Shown: piece after piece, positions 1-8,618 of the stretch | Numbering within the stretch: the first letter of the stretch is position 1 | Layout: every line of letters starts with the position of its first letter | Assembly (NCBI RefSeq): GCF_907165215.1 | Contig: NZ_CAJRAY010000018.1 | Span: forward strand, 54,015-118,014 | Length of the DNA stretch: 64,000 nucleotides | Source of the DNA: Thermobacillus xylanilyticus | GTDB taxonomy: Bacteria > Bacillota > Bacilli > Paenibacillales > Paenibacillaceae | Direction of reading: 5' to 3' | Notes under the pieces: model-generated | What the model was told of the DNA's origin: nothing | The model's input: only the letters and a program-made list of their open reading frames with translations | Databases searched by the model: none | Position numbers and translations under genes: made by a program

Positions 1-1242
1 CCGCCCCTGGAGCGCGGCCCCGTCGTGCTGCTCTGGGACGGACAGGGCGTGCCGTATCCCGCTTCGCTGGCGGATGCGGGGTACGAATCGTTCTATGCGC
101 AATTCGGCGCGCACCGGTCGGCGGAAAGGCCGGTTACGGTGAAGATCGGCGGCCATTATTACCGCACCTTGTTCCTGGCACTGCCCTCCCCGTTGCTGCT
201 GCATCGGAGCCACAGGCCGCCGGGCGGGGCGGAAGCGGACGTCGGCGCATCCGGCGGGACGGGTTCGGCGTTTGTCTACGGCAGCGATTCCGGCGGGACG
301 GGTTCGGCGTCCGGCAGCGGCTCCGGCGCGGCGGACCCGGCGTCGTCCTCATCACCGGCAGCGCCGATCCCGATCATGCACGTTCAGGCCGTCGTCAATA
401 TGGATGCCGAGCAGGCGATGCTGAACAGGCTCGCCGACTGGTTCCTGATCGGGCTCGGGCTGGGCGGCGCGCTGACCGTTCTGGCCGGTCTGTATCTCGC
501 CAATCAGGCGCTCAGGCCGATTCGCCGTTCCTGGGAGCAGCAGCGCCGGTTCACCGCCGACGCTTCCCACGAGCTGCGCATGCCGCTGTCGATCATCCAG
601 GCGAATGCGGAGCTGATGCTGATGCATCCGGATCGCTCCGCGCTGGAACACAGCGAGCAGATCTCGATGGTGCTCGCGGAAGCGAAGCGGATGGCCAAGC
701 TGGCGGACCTGCTGCTGCCGCTCGCCAGGTCCGATTCCGGCCGGGAGGAGCTGCTGCTCGGCGACGTGCGGCTTGACGAGCTGATCCGCCATGTGATGCG
801 GCTGTTCGAACCGCTGGCGGAATTGAACGGGGTGCGGCTCGAGGCGGAGCTCGCCTCCGGCGTCGAGCTGACGGGAGACCGCGACAAGCTGCAGCAGCTG
901 CTCGTCATCCTGCTCGACAACAGTTTGAAGCACACGCCCGCCGGCGGCGCGATCCGGGTCACGCTGACAAGACGCGGCCAGCAGGCGGTCATGATGGTGG
1001 AAGATACGGGCGAAGGCATTGCCGGGGAGGACTTGCCGCACATTTTCGAGCGGTTCTATCGCGGGGACCGGTCGAGAAGCCGCGGCGACGGCGGCACGGG
1101 CCTCGGCCTCTCCATCGCCCGCTGGATCGCGGAGAAGCACGGCGGCGCGATCACGGCGGCAAGTCAGCCCGGGCGCGGCACGACGATGACGGTCCGCCTG
1201 CCGGCCGCGCCCGCGGGAAAGCGGATCGGGCGGTTCAAGTAG
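1..1242 (+). CDS. Sensor histidine kinase, C-terminal part (runs off left edge)
   Basis: The frame is open from base 1, so the true start lies outside the window; the first start-like codon inside is GTG at 25, used here for numbering. Residues 1-138 look extracytoplasmic and include a Gly/Ser/Ala-rich stretch (about 70-115). A membrane segment follows at about 139-160. The HisKA phosphoacceptor is H182 in SHELRMPLS, and the HATPase domain shows NSLKH, DTGEG and GTGLGLS (about residue 355). It should autophosphorylate and pass phosphate to a response regulator that is not in the window, probably encoded just upstream. HAMP is short or absent. The signal is unknown. Confidence 0.9.
   Translation, partial: PPLERGPVVLLWDGQGVPYPASLADAGYESFYAQFGAHRSAERPVTVKIGGHYYRTLFLALPSPLLLHRSHRPPGGAEADVGASGGTGSAFVYGSDSGGTGSASGSGSGAADPASSSSPAAPIPIMHVQAVVNMDAEQAMLNRLADWFLIGLGLGGALTVLAGLYLANQALRPIRRSWEQQRRFTADASHELRMPLSIIQANAELMLMHPDRSALEHSEQISMVLAEAKRMAKLADLLLPLARSDSGREELLLGDVRLDELIRHVMRLFEPLAELNGVRLEAELASGVELTGDRDKLQQLLVILLDNSLKHTPAGGAIRVTLTRRGQQAVMMVEDTGEGIAGEDLPHIFERFYRGDRSRSRGDGGTGLGLSIARWIAEKHGGAITAASQPGRGTTMTVRLPAAPAGKRIGRFK
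250..310 (+). repeat. 22-bp direct repeat inside the kinase gene
   Basis: Bases 250-271 and 289-310 are identical (TCCGGCGGGACGGG... type), with a 39-base period, so the repeat is in frame (13 codons). It encodes two copies of a Ser-Gly-Gly-Thr-Gly-Ser-Ala motif in the low-complexity extracytoplasmic linker. Slippage or unequal exchange here would change linker length without breaking the frame. Confidence 0.8.
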
Positions 1243-1314
1243 GTTTATAATCTGATTTTTATTTGCCGCTCCCATAATGGTCTCCGAAATCTGCGATTCA
1301 GGAGGCCATGAACG

Positions 1315-2925
1315 ATGAAGCTTGTGTTGAAACACCGACGGATGCGGAAAATCGCCGGCATGCTGCTCATTGCCGCAGCGATCGCCGGATGCGAGTCCGG
1401 GGCCGCGCGAGGCGGGCAGGCCGCGGGAGAGCCCCTTGCGACCGGAGCAGGGCCCGGTCCGGAGAGTCCGGCCGAGCAGCTCGACGCCGCCGTACGCGGA
1501 CAGGTGGCGGAGGCGTTGGCGCAAGTGCTGGCGGAGTATTATGTCTACGAAGAGATCGGCCGTGAGATGGCCGAGGCGATCCGGAACAGGCTGCAAGAAG
1601 GCGCGTATGACGGCATCCGCTCGCCGGTCGAATTCGCCGACGCCCTGCAGGCCGATCTGCGGGAGATATCCCGCGACGGGCATCTCGGCGTCCGGTATGA
1701 GCCGATGTCGCCTGCGCCGGGCGGCGCGGAGCCGGGAGGACCTGCGCCAAGCGGTCCCGCGCCGAGGGCGGCGAAACCGGGCGGACCTGCGCCGGGCAGT
1801 CCCGCGCCGAGAGCGGCGGTTCCGGGCCCGGCCGTACCGCTTCCGCGCGATGCGGGACCGATGGCGCCGGGCCTGACCGCGCCCGAGCCGGATGGTCCCG
1901 CCAAGCCGATCGGTCCGGCGCCGAAGGCTCCGCTCGCTCCGGCGCCCCGGGCGGCCGGGCCGGACGCGGCGGCGCTGCCCGACGTGCGCATCCTCGACGG
2001 CAACATCGGCTACATGGCGGTGAACGCGATGCCGCCGACCGAAACGGCCATGCGGGCGATCGCGGCGGCGTTCGCCCTGCTGAACGGGACCGACGCGCTC
2101 ATCCTCGACCTGCGCGGGAACACCGGCGGATCGCCGGCCGTCGTCGGCCTGATCGAAGGGTATTTGAGCGAAGGCTCGCCCTATACGACGAACACGGTGC
2201 ACTGGCGCAACGGCGACCGGCCCGAGCGGCTGCGCACCGCCGATGTCGGCGATCTCGCCTACGGCAGCCGGAAGCCGGTCTACGTGCTCACTTCGCCGGC
2301 GACCTTCTCCGCGGCCGAACAGCTCAGCTACGATCTGCAGGCGTTCAAGCGGGCGACGATCGTCGGCGAGACGACCGGCGGCGGCTCGCACACGTCGAAC
2401 ATCGGGCCCGTCCCGCTCGGCCACGGCTTCGTCGCGAATATCCCGACCGGCTATCTGGTCAACGCCGTCACCGGCACGAACTGGGAAGGGACCGGGGTGC
2501 GGCCCGACGTCGAAGTCCCCGCCGAAGAAGCGCTCGCTGCAGCCTGGTCGCTGGCGGCGCGGACGCTGGCGGACAGCGCGCCCGACCCGGCGGCCCGCGC
2601 CGGGCTGGAGCTGCTCGCCGAGGCAAAGCTGAGCGGCGAACCCGATCTCGAGTTCGCCGCTCTGGAAGGCGAATATGCGCCGGTCCAAGGCGGAGGCCCC
2701 GGCATGCCGGCGGCGATCCGCCGGGAGGACGGCGCGCTGCGCATCCGGATGCGGGCCGGCTCCTTCGTCCGGGACGCCGCCCTCGTCCACGCCGGCGGCA
2801 ACCGCTACACGCTGGATGGCTATCCGAGCGGTTTCTCCTGCGCCTTCGTCAAGCGGGAAGACGGCATCCGGCTGCTCGTGTCGGACGCCGGCCGTCTGAC
2901 CGTCCTCGGCAAACCCGGGCGGTAA
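1315..2925 (+). CDS. S41-family peptidase lipoprotein
   Basis: 536 aa. A lipoprotein signal ends in a lipobox (AAIAGC, Cys about 26), so the protein is probably anchored outside the membrane. A helical N-terminal region (about 50-130) is followed by a Pro/Ala/Gly-rich linker of about 85 residues with repeated GGPAP and PAPRAA units, then the S41 catalytic core: LDLRGNTGG (about 262-270) and the nucleophile serine in SPATFSAAEQ (about 328-337), followed by VGETTGGGS. This is the IRBP/tricorn-like S41 arrangement, and I see no PDZ domain. A Shine-Dalgarno AGGAGG at 1300-1305 lies 9 bases before ATG 1315; the ATG at 1308 is in another frame. The substrate is unknown. Confidence 0.88.
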   Translation: MKLVLKHRRMRKIAGMLLIAAAIAGCESGAARGGQAAGEPLATGAGPGPESPAEQLDAAVRGQVAEALAQVLAEYYVYEEIGREMAEAIRNRLQEGAYDGIRSPVEFADALQADLREISRDGHLGVRYEPMSPAPGGAEPGGPAPSGPAPRAAKPGGPAPGSPAPRAAVPGPAVPLPRDAGPMAPGLTAPEPDGPAKPIGPAPKAPLAPAPRAAGPDAAALPDVRILDGNIGYMAVNAMPPTETAMRAIAAAFALLNGTDALILDLRGNTGGSPAVVGLIEGYLSEGSPYTTNTVHWRNGDRPERLRTADVGDLAYGSRKPVYVLTSPATFSAAEQLSYDLQAFKRATIVGETTGGGSHTSNIGPVPLGHGFVANIPTGYLVNAVTGTNWEGTGVRPDVEVPAEEALAAAWSLAARTLADSAPDPAARAGLELLAEAKLSGEPDLEFAALEGEYAPVQGGGPGMPAAIRREDGALRIRMRAGSFVRDAALVHAGGNRYTLDGYPSGFSCAFVKREDGIRLLVSDAGRLTVLGKPGR

Positions 2926-2927
2926 CG

Positions 2928-3464
2928 TCAGCGGTCGGACACCGCCCCCATCAGCGCGTAAAAATAAGCGGCCTCGCCCGTGCTGTAGTAATGGTACCAG
3001 GCTTCCAGCGCTTCACCGGACATGACGTCCAGCCGCCGCATCACCTCGCGCGCCAGCAGCAGCGCGCCCGCCGAACCGGTCGTGATCAACCGGCCGTCGA
3101 CCACGACCGGTTCGTCCCTGTAGAACGAGGCGCCCCGGCCGCATATGGCGGCCACGAGGCAGCCGCTGTCCAGCAGTTCGGCCGTCTTGGCCAGAATCGG
3201 TCTGTGCCGCGGATCCTGCCAGGTGTCGGCGCCGGGCAGGAGCAGCACGGCGCACGTCTCGGGACGAATGTCTTCGACGGTGAGATCGGGTACAATGGTG
3301 AAGCCGCCCTTGGTGACCACCGGTTCCCCGGACGCGCCGACGGTTCTGACCGGAACGCGCCCGCCCGGACGCTTGAAATATTGGCCCGAGTTGAGCTCCG
3401 CCGTCACGTGGCCGAGTTCCCAGTCCGCGAGCGCATCAAGCACATAGACATATGCATGTTTCAT
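2928..3464 (-). CDS. DJ-1/PfpI (YdeA-like) glutamine amidotransferase-like protein, internally shortened
   Basis: 178 aa from ATG 3464, which is preceded by GGGAGG at good spacing. The N-terminus (MKHAYVYVLDALADWELGH), the nucleophile context AAICG (C108) and the C-terminal half (YRDEP, LITTG, LAREVMRRLDV, LEAWYHYY, YFYALM) match the type-1 glutamine amidotransferase-like group related to DJ-1/PfpI. In that group, C-G is normally followed by A-T and a segment of about 25-35 residues carrying an H-T-S motif before the YRDEP stretch. Here C108-G109 runs straight into R-G-A-S-F-YRDEP, so that segment is missing in frame. The family fold is certain; activity is doubtful. The gene follows the broken winged-helix gene by 14 bases on the same strand. 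Confidence 0.8.
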   Translation of the reverse strand: MKHAYVYVLDALADWELGHVTAELNSGQYFKRPGGRVPVRTVGASGEPVVTKGGFTIVPDLTVEDIRPETCAVLLLPGADTWQDPRHRPILAKTAELLDSGCLVAAICGRGASFYRDEPVVVDGRLITTGSAGALLLAREVMRRLDVMSGEALEAWYHYYSTGEAAYFYALMGAVSDR

Positions 3465-3478
3465 GGACGCTGCCTCCC

Positions 3479-4559
3479 TCATTCCGTCCGGATTTCAATC
3501 CGCGTCAGGGGGAGTCCGAGAAATTCGCCGTAACGCCGGGCCGCTCCGGCGACGCGTTCTTCGGTGACGCCCGAATTCTCGAACGGATGGACGGCCAGCT
3601 CCACGCCTTGCTTCCCGATCGACCTCCGCCAGATGCCCGCGATTTCGCCGCCGACCACCAGCATCGGAGCGTACACGCCGTTGCCGCCGGGGACGACCTT
3701 CGGGGCATGCTCCGGCTTGAGCATCGCGCTCCTGTCCTTGTAGCCGAGCAAATATTCGTCGTACCCCGCCAACAGCGCGATCCCGGGCATCTCCGGGCCA
3801 TCCCCGCGCTTTTCGCCGCCCGACCAGTAAGCCGTACCGCCGATCGTTTCGGAAAAAAGCACCCCGTCCGCCGCCGCGACCGCTTTTTTCGCCTCCGTGA
3901 TCGTCAGCCCCGCCCACCAGCCGAAATCGTGCAAAGTCGCCGGACCGTGACCCGTGAAATACCGGACCGCAAGCTCCCGCAGCGCTTCTTCCCCGGACAG
4001 GTCGCGCGGGTTCGGCGCCCAGTCCTCGAGCGGCACGAACGTCTGCTGTTTGCCTTCCAGCGGCCCCAGGCAGATCAGCCCACAACACCCACAGGATGTG
4101 GTAACCGCGCTGCGGCTTCGTGCGGATCCCCGCCTGCTCGAGCAGCTCCATCAGCTCGGCGCGGGTCATCCGCTTCCGCTCCCTCAGCGCGCCCTCGATC
4201 AGCCGCCCGCATTGCGCGATCAGCCGGTCGTCAATCTCGAGCTGCTGTTGTCTGCGCTTGTTGCGGGCGAGCACGCGGGGAGCGGACAGCCGGACCATCC
4301 AGCGCGCGTCTTCCGCGGGCACCGCATGCAGCGTGCCGCGCAATGCCCAGGTGAGCACGATGCGCCGGTCGGCGATGGCCCGCTCGACATCGACGAGGGT
4401 CGCGCTTTCCGTGCGCAGGCCGATCGCCCATGCCGCCTGCGCGTAGTCCTGCGCCTGCAAGGCGCCGAGCCGCCGCATAACTTCGGCGGGCGTCTCCGTT
4501 TTCAGGCCGCTGATGAGCAGATTCCGCATTCTGCGGGAGGCGATGGCGGCATGGAGCAT
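3479..4559 (-). pseudogene. Winged-helix DNA-binding (HTH_42/AlkZ-YcaQ-like) gene with a frameshift
   Basis: Two overlapping frames together make one protein. From ATG 4559 (AGGAG eight bases upstream) the first frame gives MLHAAIASRRMRNLLISG, then LGALQAQDYAQAAWAIGLR, WALRGTLHAV and GYHILWVL. After about base 4082 the match moves to the next frame (GLICLGPLEGKQQTF, then PLEDW, GPATLHDFGWWAGL, GYDEYLLGYKDR), ending at 3479. Removing one base (the A at 4082 on the plus strand) restores a single open frame of about 360 codons, the usual size for the family. Relatives such as AlkZ are DNA glycosylases, and the QAQ near residue 37 resembles their catalytic Q-x-Q. A sequencing error would look the same. 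Confidence 0.8.
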
Positions 4560-4653
4560 GGCATCCACTCCTGATCATACGGATTTCCGGTGTTTGCGGT
4601 ATGATCGTATCGCGCGGGGGCGCCGGCTGTATTGTAAATTTTTGTCCCGGTAG

Positions 4654-5467
4654 TCAAAACATCGGCAGGTGGCTGGGGTGCATGCTCGCGGTGAGGCTGT
4701 ATTTGGTCGGCGTCTGGCCCGAGAAAGCGTGGAACTCTTTGATGAAATGCGCCTGATCGTAATAGCCGCACGCATAGGCGATATCCGCCCAATGAATGTT
4801 CTCTGGCTGCCGGATCAGACGCAGGGCCTTCTGGAAGCGCATCAGCCGGCAGAAGCGCTTTGGCGTCATGCCGACTTCGCACTTGAACTGTTCGATGAAC
4901 CGCTACAGGCTGAAGTTCAGCCGCTCGATCGTGCCGCCGACCGACAGGCCGGCCGGAGCACGGCGGAATTCCGCCAAGGCGTGCGCCACGGCGGCGTCCG
5001 GCGTCAGGTCGGAGTGAATGCGGGCGAGCAGCCAGGTTTCGAGGATAAGAAAACGTTCGGGGAGCGACGAGGCGTACAGCAGCTCGTCCCGCAGATCGGC
5101 CGCGCCGGGACCGTGCAGATCGGTCAAATCGAGGATCAGGCCGGCCGCTTCGCATGCGGGAACGCCAAGGAACGCGGCGGCGGCGGCCGGCTTGAACTGC
5201 GCGCCGATCATCGTCCGCTCGCCCGCGTTGTCCCATGATGAAGCAATCCGAGCGGGGACCGATGACGACGGCGTGGCCGAACCGGCCCGCGTCAAGCCGC
5301 CGATCCCGCATCCGGATCCGGTCGTCGCGCAAGTTCACGACCAGTTGGATCACACCCTCCGGGAGATTGCGCTCCTTCGCTCCCGGAGGGTTGATTCCCG
5401 AGAAGAACCAGAGGAAATCCACGAACCGCGCGAGCGGTTCGCGGGGAATGAACGTTCTGTAGATCAT
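4654..5467 (-). pseudogene. AraC-family transcriptional regulator with one frameshift and one internal stop
   Basis: The gene reads from ATG 5467 (MIYRTFIPREPLARFVDFLW, an N-terminal sensor domain typical of AraC proteins of about 270 aa) to IGPRSDCFIM. One extra G in the run at 5232-5234 then shifts the frame; deleting it continues as DNAGERTMIGAQFKP. Further on, a TAG at 4903-4905 interrupts the phrase NFSL-stop-RFIEQFKCEVG, where relatives usually have Gln or Arg; CAG to TAG is a single change. The same frame continues to the C-terminal helix-turn-helix (DIAYACGYYDQAHFIKEFH) and stops at 4654. The start lies 8 bases after the GH43 stop codon. Two independent lesions make a real pseudogene more likely than a sequencing error. 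Confidence 0.85.
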
Positions 5468-5474
5468 ATGTCCA

Positions 5475-7091
5475 TTATACACCAGGCTCCGGCAGTTCAC
5501 GATACGTGAAATAGTCGAAGTCCGCATGTTTTCCCTGTCCGCTCAAGTCCTGCACGCAGATCCCCAGGAAGGCGCCCGTGAAGCCCTGGTCGATCATGCG
5601 GCCTTCGATCTTCGCTTCCACGTTCTCGTCGGAAATGACACTCGCGTCCAGCTCCGGCCCGATCGGCGTCCAGTCCTGCCCGTCCCGCGAATAGAGGAAC
5701 TGCAGCCGGTCGTAACGGAGCGACGCTTTCAGGTGGACGCGCTCCCACCCGTCAACGGACACCGGCTGCTCCAGCGGCTCGTCGTACAGCCCGCGGTCGC
5801 TGCACATGATGTTCAGGCATTTGCCCAGCTCTTCGTCGCGGCTGATGTACAGGTAGTAGTAGTTTCGCGTGTTGTAGTAATGGATGAGGCCCGCCAGCTG
5901 CTGGAACGTGTCCGGCTCGAACTCGACCGCCGTCTCCGCTTCCGCAACGAACGCTTGCTGCCGGCGCGCGATCAGGCTTTGCCGATGCTTGGAGGAGAGC
6001 GATTCCCGCCCGATCAGCCGCAGGTATCCCGACCGCGCGGTCAGCGACGCCCACTGCTCGTCGAGCGGCTCGCGCAGCGTCTGGAAGTGGATGGAGATCC
6101 GCTCTCCGTCGAAATGGTCCGTCTCCGGCTCGGGCGGGAACGGATGGTCCGGCAGGTCGGGCGCGGGCACGACCGCCTTCGGGCTGTTCCCGCCGCCGGC
6201 CGGGCGCAGCCAGCCGTCCTCCGTCCATTCCACGGGTAGCAGCGCCGTCTCCCGGCCGAGAATGCAGCGCTCCGACGGGCGGAGCGGCCGGCCGCACAGG
6301 TAAGCGAAGTACCAGTCGCCGGTCTGCGTCTGCACCAGGCTGGCGTGACCCGCCCGCTGCAGCTCCAGTTCGGGTTTGTTCGCCGCGGTCAGGACGGGAT
6401 TTTCGGGATCGACTTCATACGGACCGAACAATGATCTTGATCGCGCGACCGTCACCGCGTGGTTGAAACGGGTGCCGCCTTCGGCCGTGACAAGGTAGTA
6501 CCAGCCGTTGTGTTTGTAGAGATGCGGCCCTTCCGTGAGCCCCAGCGGCGTGCCGCGGAAAATGTTGCGGATCGGTCCCAGAAGGCGCCGCTCTTCCGGT
6601 GAATACTCCTGCAGCGCGATGCCGGCGAACTTGTTTTTGCCCTTGCGGTAGTCCCAGATCATGTTGACCAGCCACTTGCGGCCGTCGTCGTCATGGAACA
6701 GGGACGGGTCGAACCCGCTGCTGTTCAGGTAGATCGGCTCGGACCACGGCCCTTCGATGCTCGGGGCGGTCACCAGATAATTGTGGGTGTCCTTGAACGG
6801 CCCGACGTGGCTCTTCACATCCGTGAATACGAGGTAGAACAAGCCGTCGGCGTAGCTCAGGCAAGGCGCCCAGATGCCGCCGGAGTCGGGATTGCCGAGC
6901 ATGTCAAGCTGGCTCCGGCGCTCGAGCGGCCGGGCGGCCAGGCGCCAGTGGCGCAGGTCGCGGGAGTGGTGGATCTGCACGCCGGGGAACCACTCGAACG
7001 TGGAGGTCGCGATGTAATAGTCGTCCCCCACCCGCAGGATGGACGGGTCCGGGTTGAAGCCGCGCAATACGGGGTTGTGGATCGTCTTCAA
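5475..7091 (-). CDS. GH43 beta-xylosidase / arabinofuranosidase-type glycosidase
   Basis: 538 aa with no signal peptide, so probably cytoplasmic, acting on imported xylo-oligosaccharides. The five-bladed catalytic domain (1-320) shows the GH43 residues in context: base D15 in FNPDPS, pKa-modulating Asp in GFDPSLF (about 127) and acid Glu in TEGPHLYK (about 187). The C-terminal 200 residues form the concanavalin-like GH43_C2 domain. It resembles Bacillus XynB-type enzymes in length and layout. The start is a TTG at 7091 with a strong AAGGAGGG upstream. It is followed within 8 bases by the broken AraC gene and lies downstream of the UxaA-type dehydratase on the same strand, suggesting pentose or sugar-acid metabolism. 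Arabinosidase activity is the alternative. Confidence 0.93.
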   Translation of the reverse strand: MKTIHNPVLRGFNPDPSILRVGDDYYIATSTFEWFPGVQIHHSRDLRHWRLAARPLERRSQLDMLGNPDSGGIWAPCLSYADGLFYLVFTDVKSHVGPFKDTHNYLVTAPSIEGPWSEPIYLNSSGFDPSLFHDDDGRKWLVNMIWDYRKGKNKFAGIALQEYSPEERRLLGPIRNIFRGTPLGLTEGPHLYKHNGWYYLVTAEGGTRFNHAVTVARSRSLFGPYEVDPENPVLTAANKPELELQRAGHASLVQTQTGDWYFAYLCGRPLRPSERCILGRETALLPVEWTEDGWLRPAGGGNSPKAVVPAPDLPDHPFPPEPETDHFDGERISIHFQTLREPLDEQWASLTARSGYLRLIGRESLSSKHRQSLIARRQQAFVAEAETAVEFEPDTFQQLAGLIHYYNTRNYYYLYISRDEELGKCLNIMCSDRGLYDEPLEQPVSVDGWERVHLKASLRYDRLQFLYSRDGQDWTPIGPELDASVISDENVEAKIEGRMIDQGFTGAFLGICVQDLSGQGKHADFDYFTYRELPEPGV

Positions 7092-7153
7092 TGGAATTCC
7101 CTCCTTTACTCTATCATGTCATAAAGCCGGTCCGACGCGTCAATCATCATTTT

Positions 7154-8326
7154 TTAGAATGTCGGTCCGATGCGCCAAATTCCGAAGTCGTGCTGCTTCA
7201 AAATTTCCGACCGGGTCAGCTTGCCCGAGCAGACGGCCAGCAGCTCCCCGTACAGCCGGCCGCCGACTTCTTCGATCGTCTCCGTGCCTTCGATCACCGT
7301 GCCCGCGTTGAAATCCATATTGTCGCCCATGCGGCTGTACATATGGGAATTCGTCGCGATCTTGATGACCGGGGCGATCGGCGAGCCGGTCGGCGTTCCC
7401 CGGCCGCTCGTGAACAGGACGACCTGCGCCCCGCCGGCCACCATGCCGGTGAGCTGCTCGATGTCCTGGCCCGGCGTATCCATCCAGACAAGCCCCTTCT
7501 TGCTCGGCCGCTGCGCGTAGTCCACCAGCTCCTGCAGCGGGCGGCTGCCCGCCTTGGCCGCGGCGCCGAGCGATTTCTCCTCAAGCGAGCTGAGCCCGCC
7601 GCGGATGTTGCCCGGGCTCGGGTTGCCCGTGCGGATGTCCACGCCCATCATGAACGCGCGGCTCTCCATCGCCTGAATCACTTCATATACCCGTTTGGCC
7701 ACCCGGTCATCGGCGGCCCGGGCCGCGAGCAGATGCTCCGCGCCGATCAGCTCGGTCGTCTCCGCGAGGATGGAGGTACCGCCGGCGTCCACTACAGCGT
7801 CGCTGACCCAGCCGACGGCCGGGTTCGCCGAGATGCCCGAGCAGGCGTCCGAACCCCCGCATTCGGTGCCGACGATCAGCTCGCTGACCGGCACCGGTTC
7901 GCGCATGAGCCGCGAGGCGTCCGCGACCATCGCCGCCGCGATTCTCGCGCCCTGCGCGATCGCCATCAGCGTGCCGCCGTGGTCCTGGATCGACACCACC
8001 TCGACCGGCTTGCCGCTCTTCGCGATTTCCTCCGCCACGCTCCGCGCCTGGTGCGTCTCGCAGCCGAGCCCGAGCACCACGACGCCGTAGACGTTGGGGT
8101 TCGCCCCCATGCCGGCGTAAGTGCGGAACGTCTGCTCGAAGTCGACGCCCACCTGGGCGCAGCCGTGCTGGTGGATGAACGACACCGTTCCCGACACGAG
8201 CTGCGTGATCTGATGCGCCGCCTGGGCCGCGCAGGTGATCGTGGGCAGAATGAGCACGTGGTTGCGCACCCCGACCCGTCCGTCCGGCCTCCGGTATCCC
8301 CAAAATTGCCCGTCATGATTTTGCAA
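7154..8326 (-). CDS. UxaA/GarD-family sugar-acid dehydratase, large subunit
   Basis: About 390 aa. The protein matches the large subunit of the altronate/galactarate dehydratase and sulfolactate sulfo-lyase (SuyB) family: WGYRRPDGRVGVRNHVLILPT at the N-terminus, HQHGCAQ, VVLGLGCE, GTECGGSDACSGI, DTPGQD and FTSGRGTPTGSP; conserved Cys and acidic residues are present. I prefer TTG 8326, which has a GGGGG run six bases upstream, gives the family's usual length and overlaps the small-subunit stop by 14 bases; ATG 8374 is also open. It pairs with the SAF-domain small subunit upstream. The exact acid (altronate, galactarate, a sulfolactate or another 2,3-dihydroxy acid) cannot be told from sequence. 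Confidence 0.85.
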   Translation of the reverse strand: MQNHDGQFWGYRRPDGRVGVRNHVLILPTITCAAQAAHQITQLVSGTVSFIHQHGCAQVGVDFEQTFRTYAGMGANPNVYGVVVLGLGCETHQARSVAEEIAKSGKPVEVVSIQDHGGTLMAIAQGARIAAAMVADASRLMREPVPVSELIVGTECGGSDACSGISANPAVGWVSDAVVDAGGTSILAETTELIGAEHLLAARAADDRVAKRVYEVIQAMESRAFMMGVDIRTGNPSPGNIRGGLSSLEEKSLGAAAKAGSRPLQELVDYAQRPSKKGLVWMDTPGQDIEQLTGMVAGGAQVVLFTSGRGTPTGSPIAPVIKIATNSHMYSRMGDNMDFNAGTVIEGTETIEEVGGRLYGELLAVCSGKLTRSEILKQHDFGIWRIGPTF

Positions 8327-8618
8327 GTTGATCCCCCCTGCCCCGAACCCCTTCGAGATTGTGAATGTGGACATGCTGCCCCGGGCGAATGTCGGATGTC
8401 GCGCGCCCGATCACTTCGCCGTACTTGAGGATGGACTCGCCCGCCGCGATCGGCCGAACCGCAAACTTGTGGCCGAAATCGATCGGCTCAAGCACTTCAA
8501 CTTCGAAAACGCTTTCTCCGCAAACGACGCGAACCCTCGTGCCGGCGGGAATGTCCGTCAAGGCGACGGCCACGCTGTCGACGGGCTTCATCATTACCAC
8601 TTTGTGCGCCTTCTGCAC
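8313..8618 (-). CDS. UxaA-family SAF-domain small subunit
   Basis: About 101 aa from GTG 8618 (V-Q-K-A-H-K-V-V-M-M-K-P), or 92-93 aa from ATG 8594/8591. The body (VDSVAVALTDIPAGTRVRV, then GHKFAVRPIAAGESILKYGE, IGRATSDIRPGQHVHIHNLE) is the SAF domain that accompanies UxaA/SuyB-type large subunits as a separate chain. The large-subunit gene follows with a short overlap, so the two are co-translated. No good Shine-Dalgarno precedes any of the starts. The DNA immediately upstream (from about 8612-8632) is coding sequence of a truncated permease in the opposite direction, so the original promoter and leader appear to have been lost at a rearrangement join. Confidence 0.85.
   Translation of the reverse strand: MQKAHKVVMMKPVDSVAVALTDIPAGTRVRVVCGESVFEVEVLEPIDFGHKFAVRPIAAGESILKYGEVIGRATSDIRPGQHVHIHNLEGVRGRGDQLAKS

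Noticed and set aside
352-2790. Very long minus-strand open frame (812 codons) opposite the kinase and S41 genes
   Set aside because: It spans two genes on the other strand, has an Arg/Gly/Asp-rich composition typical of antisense frames in GC-rich DNA, no ribosome site and no recognisable domain.
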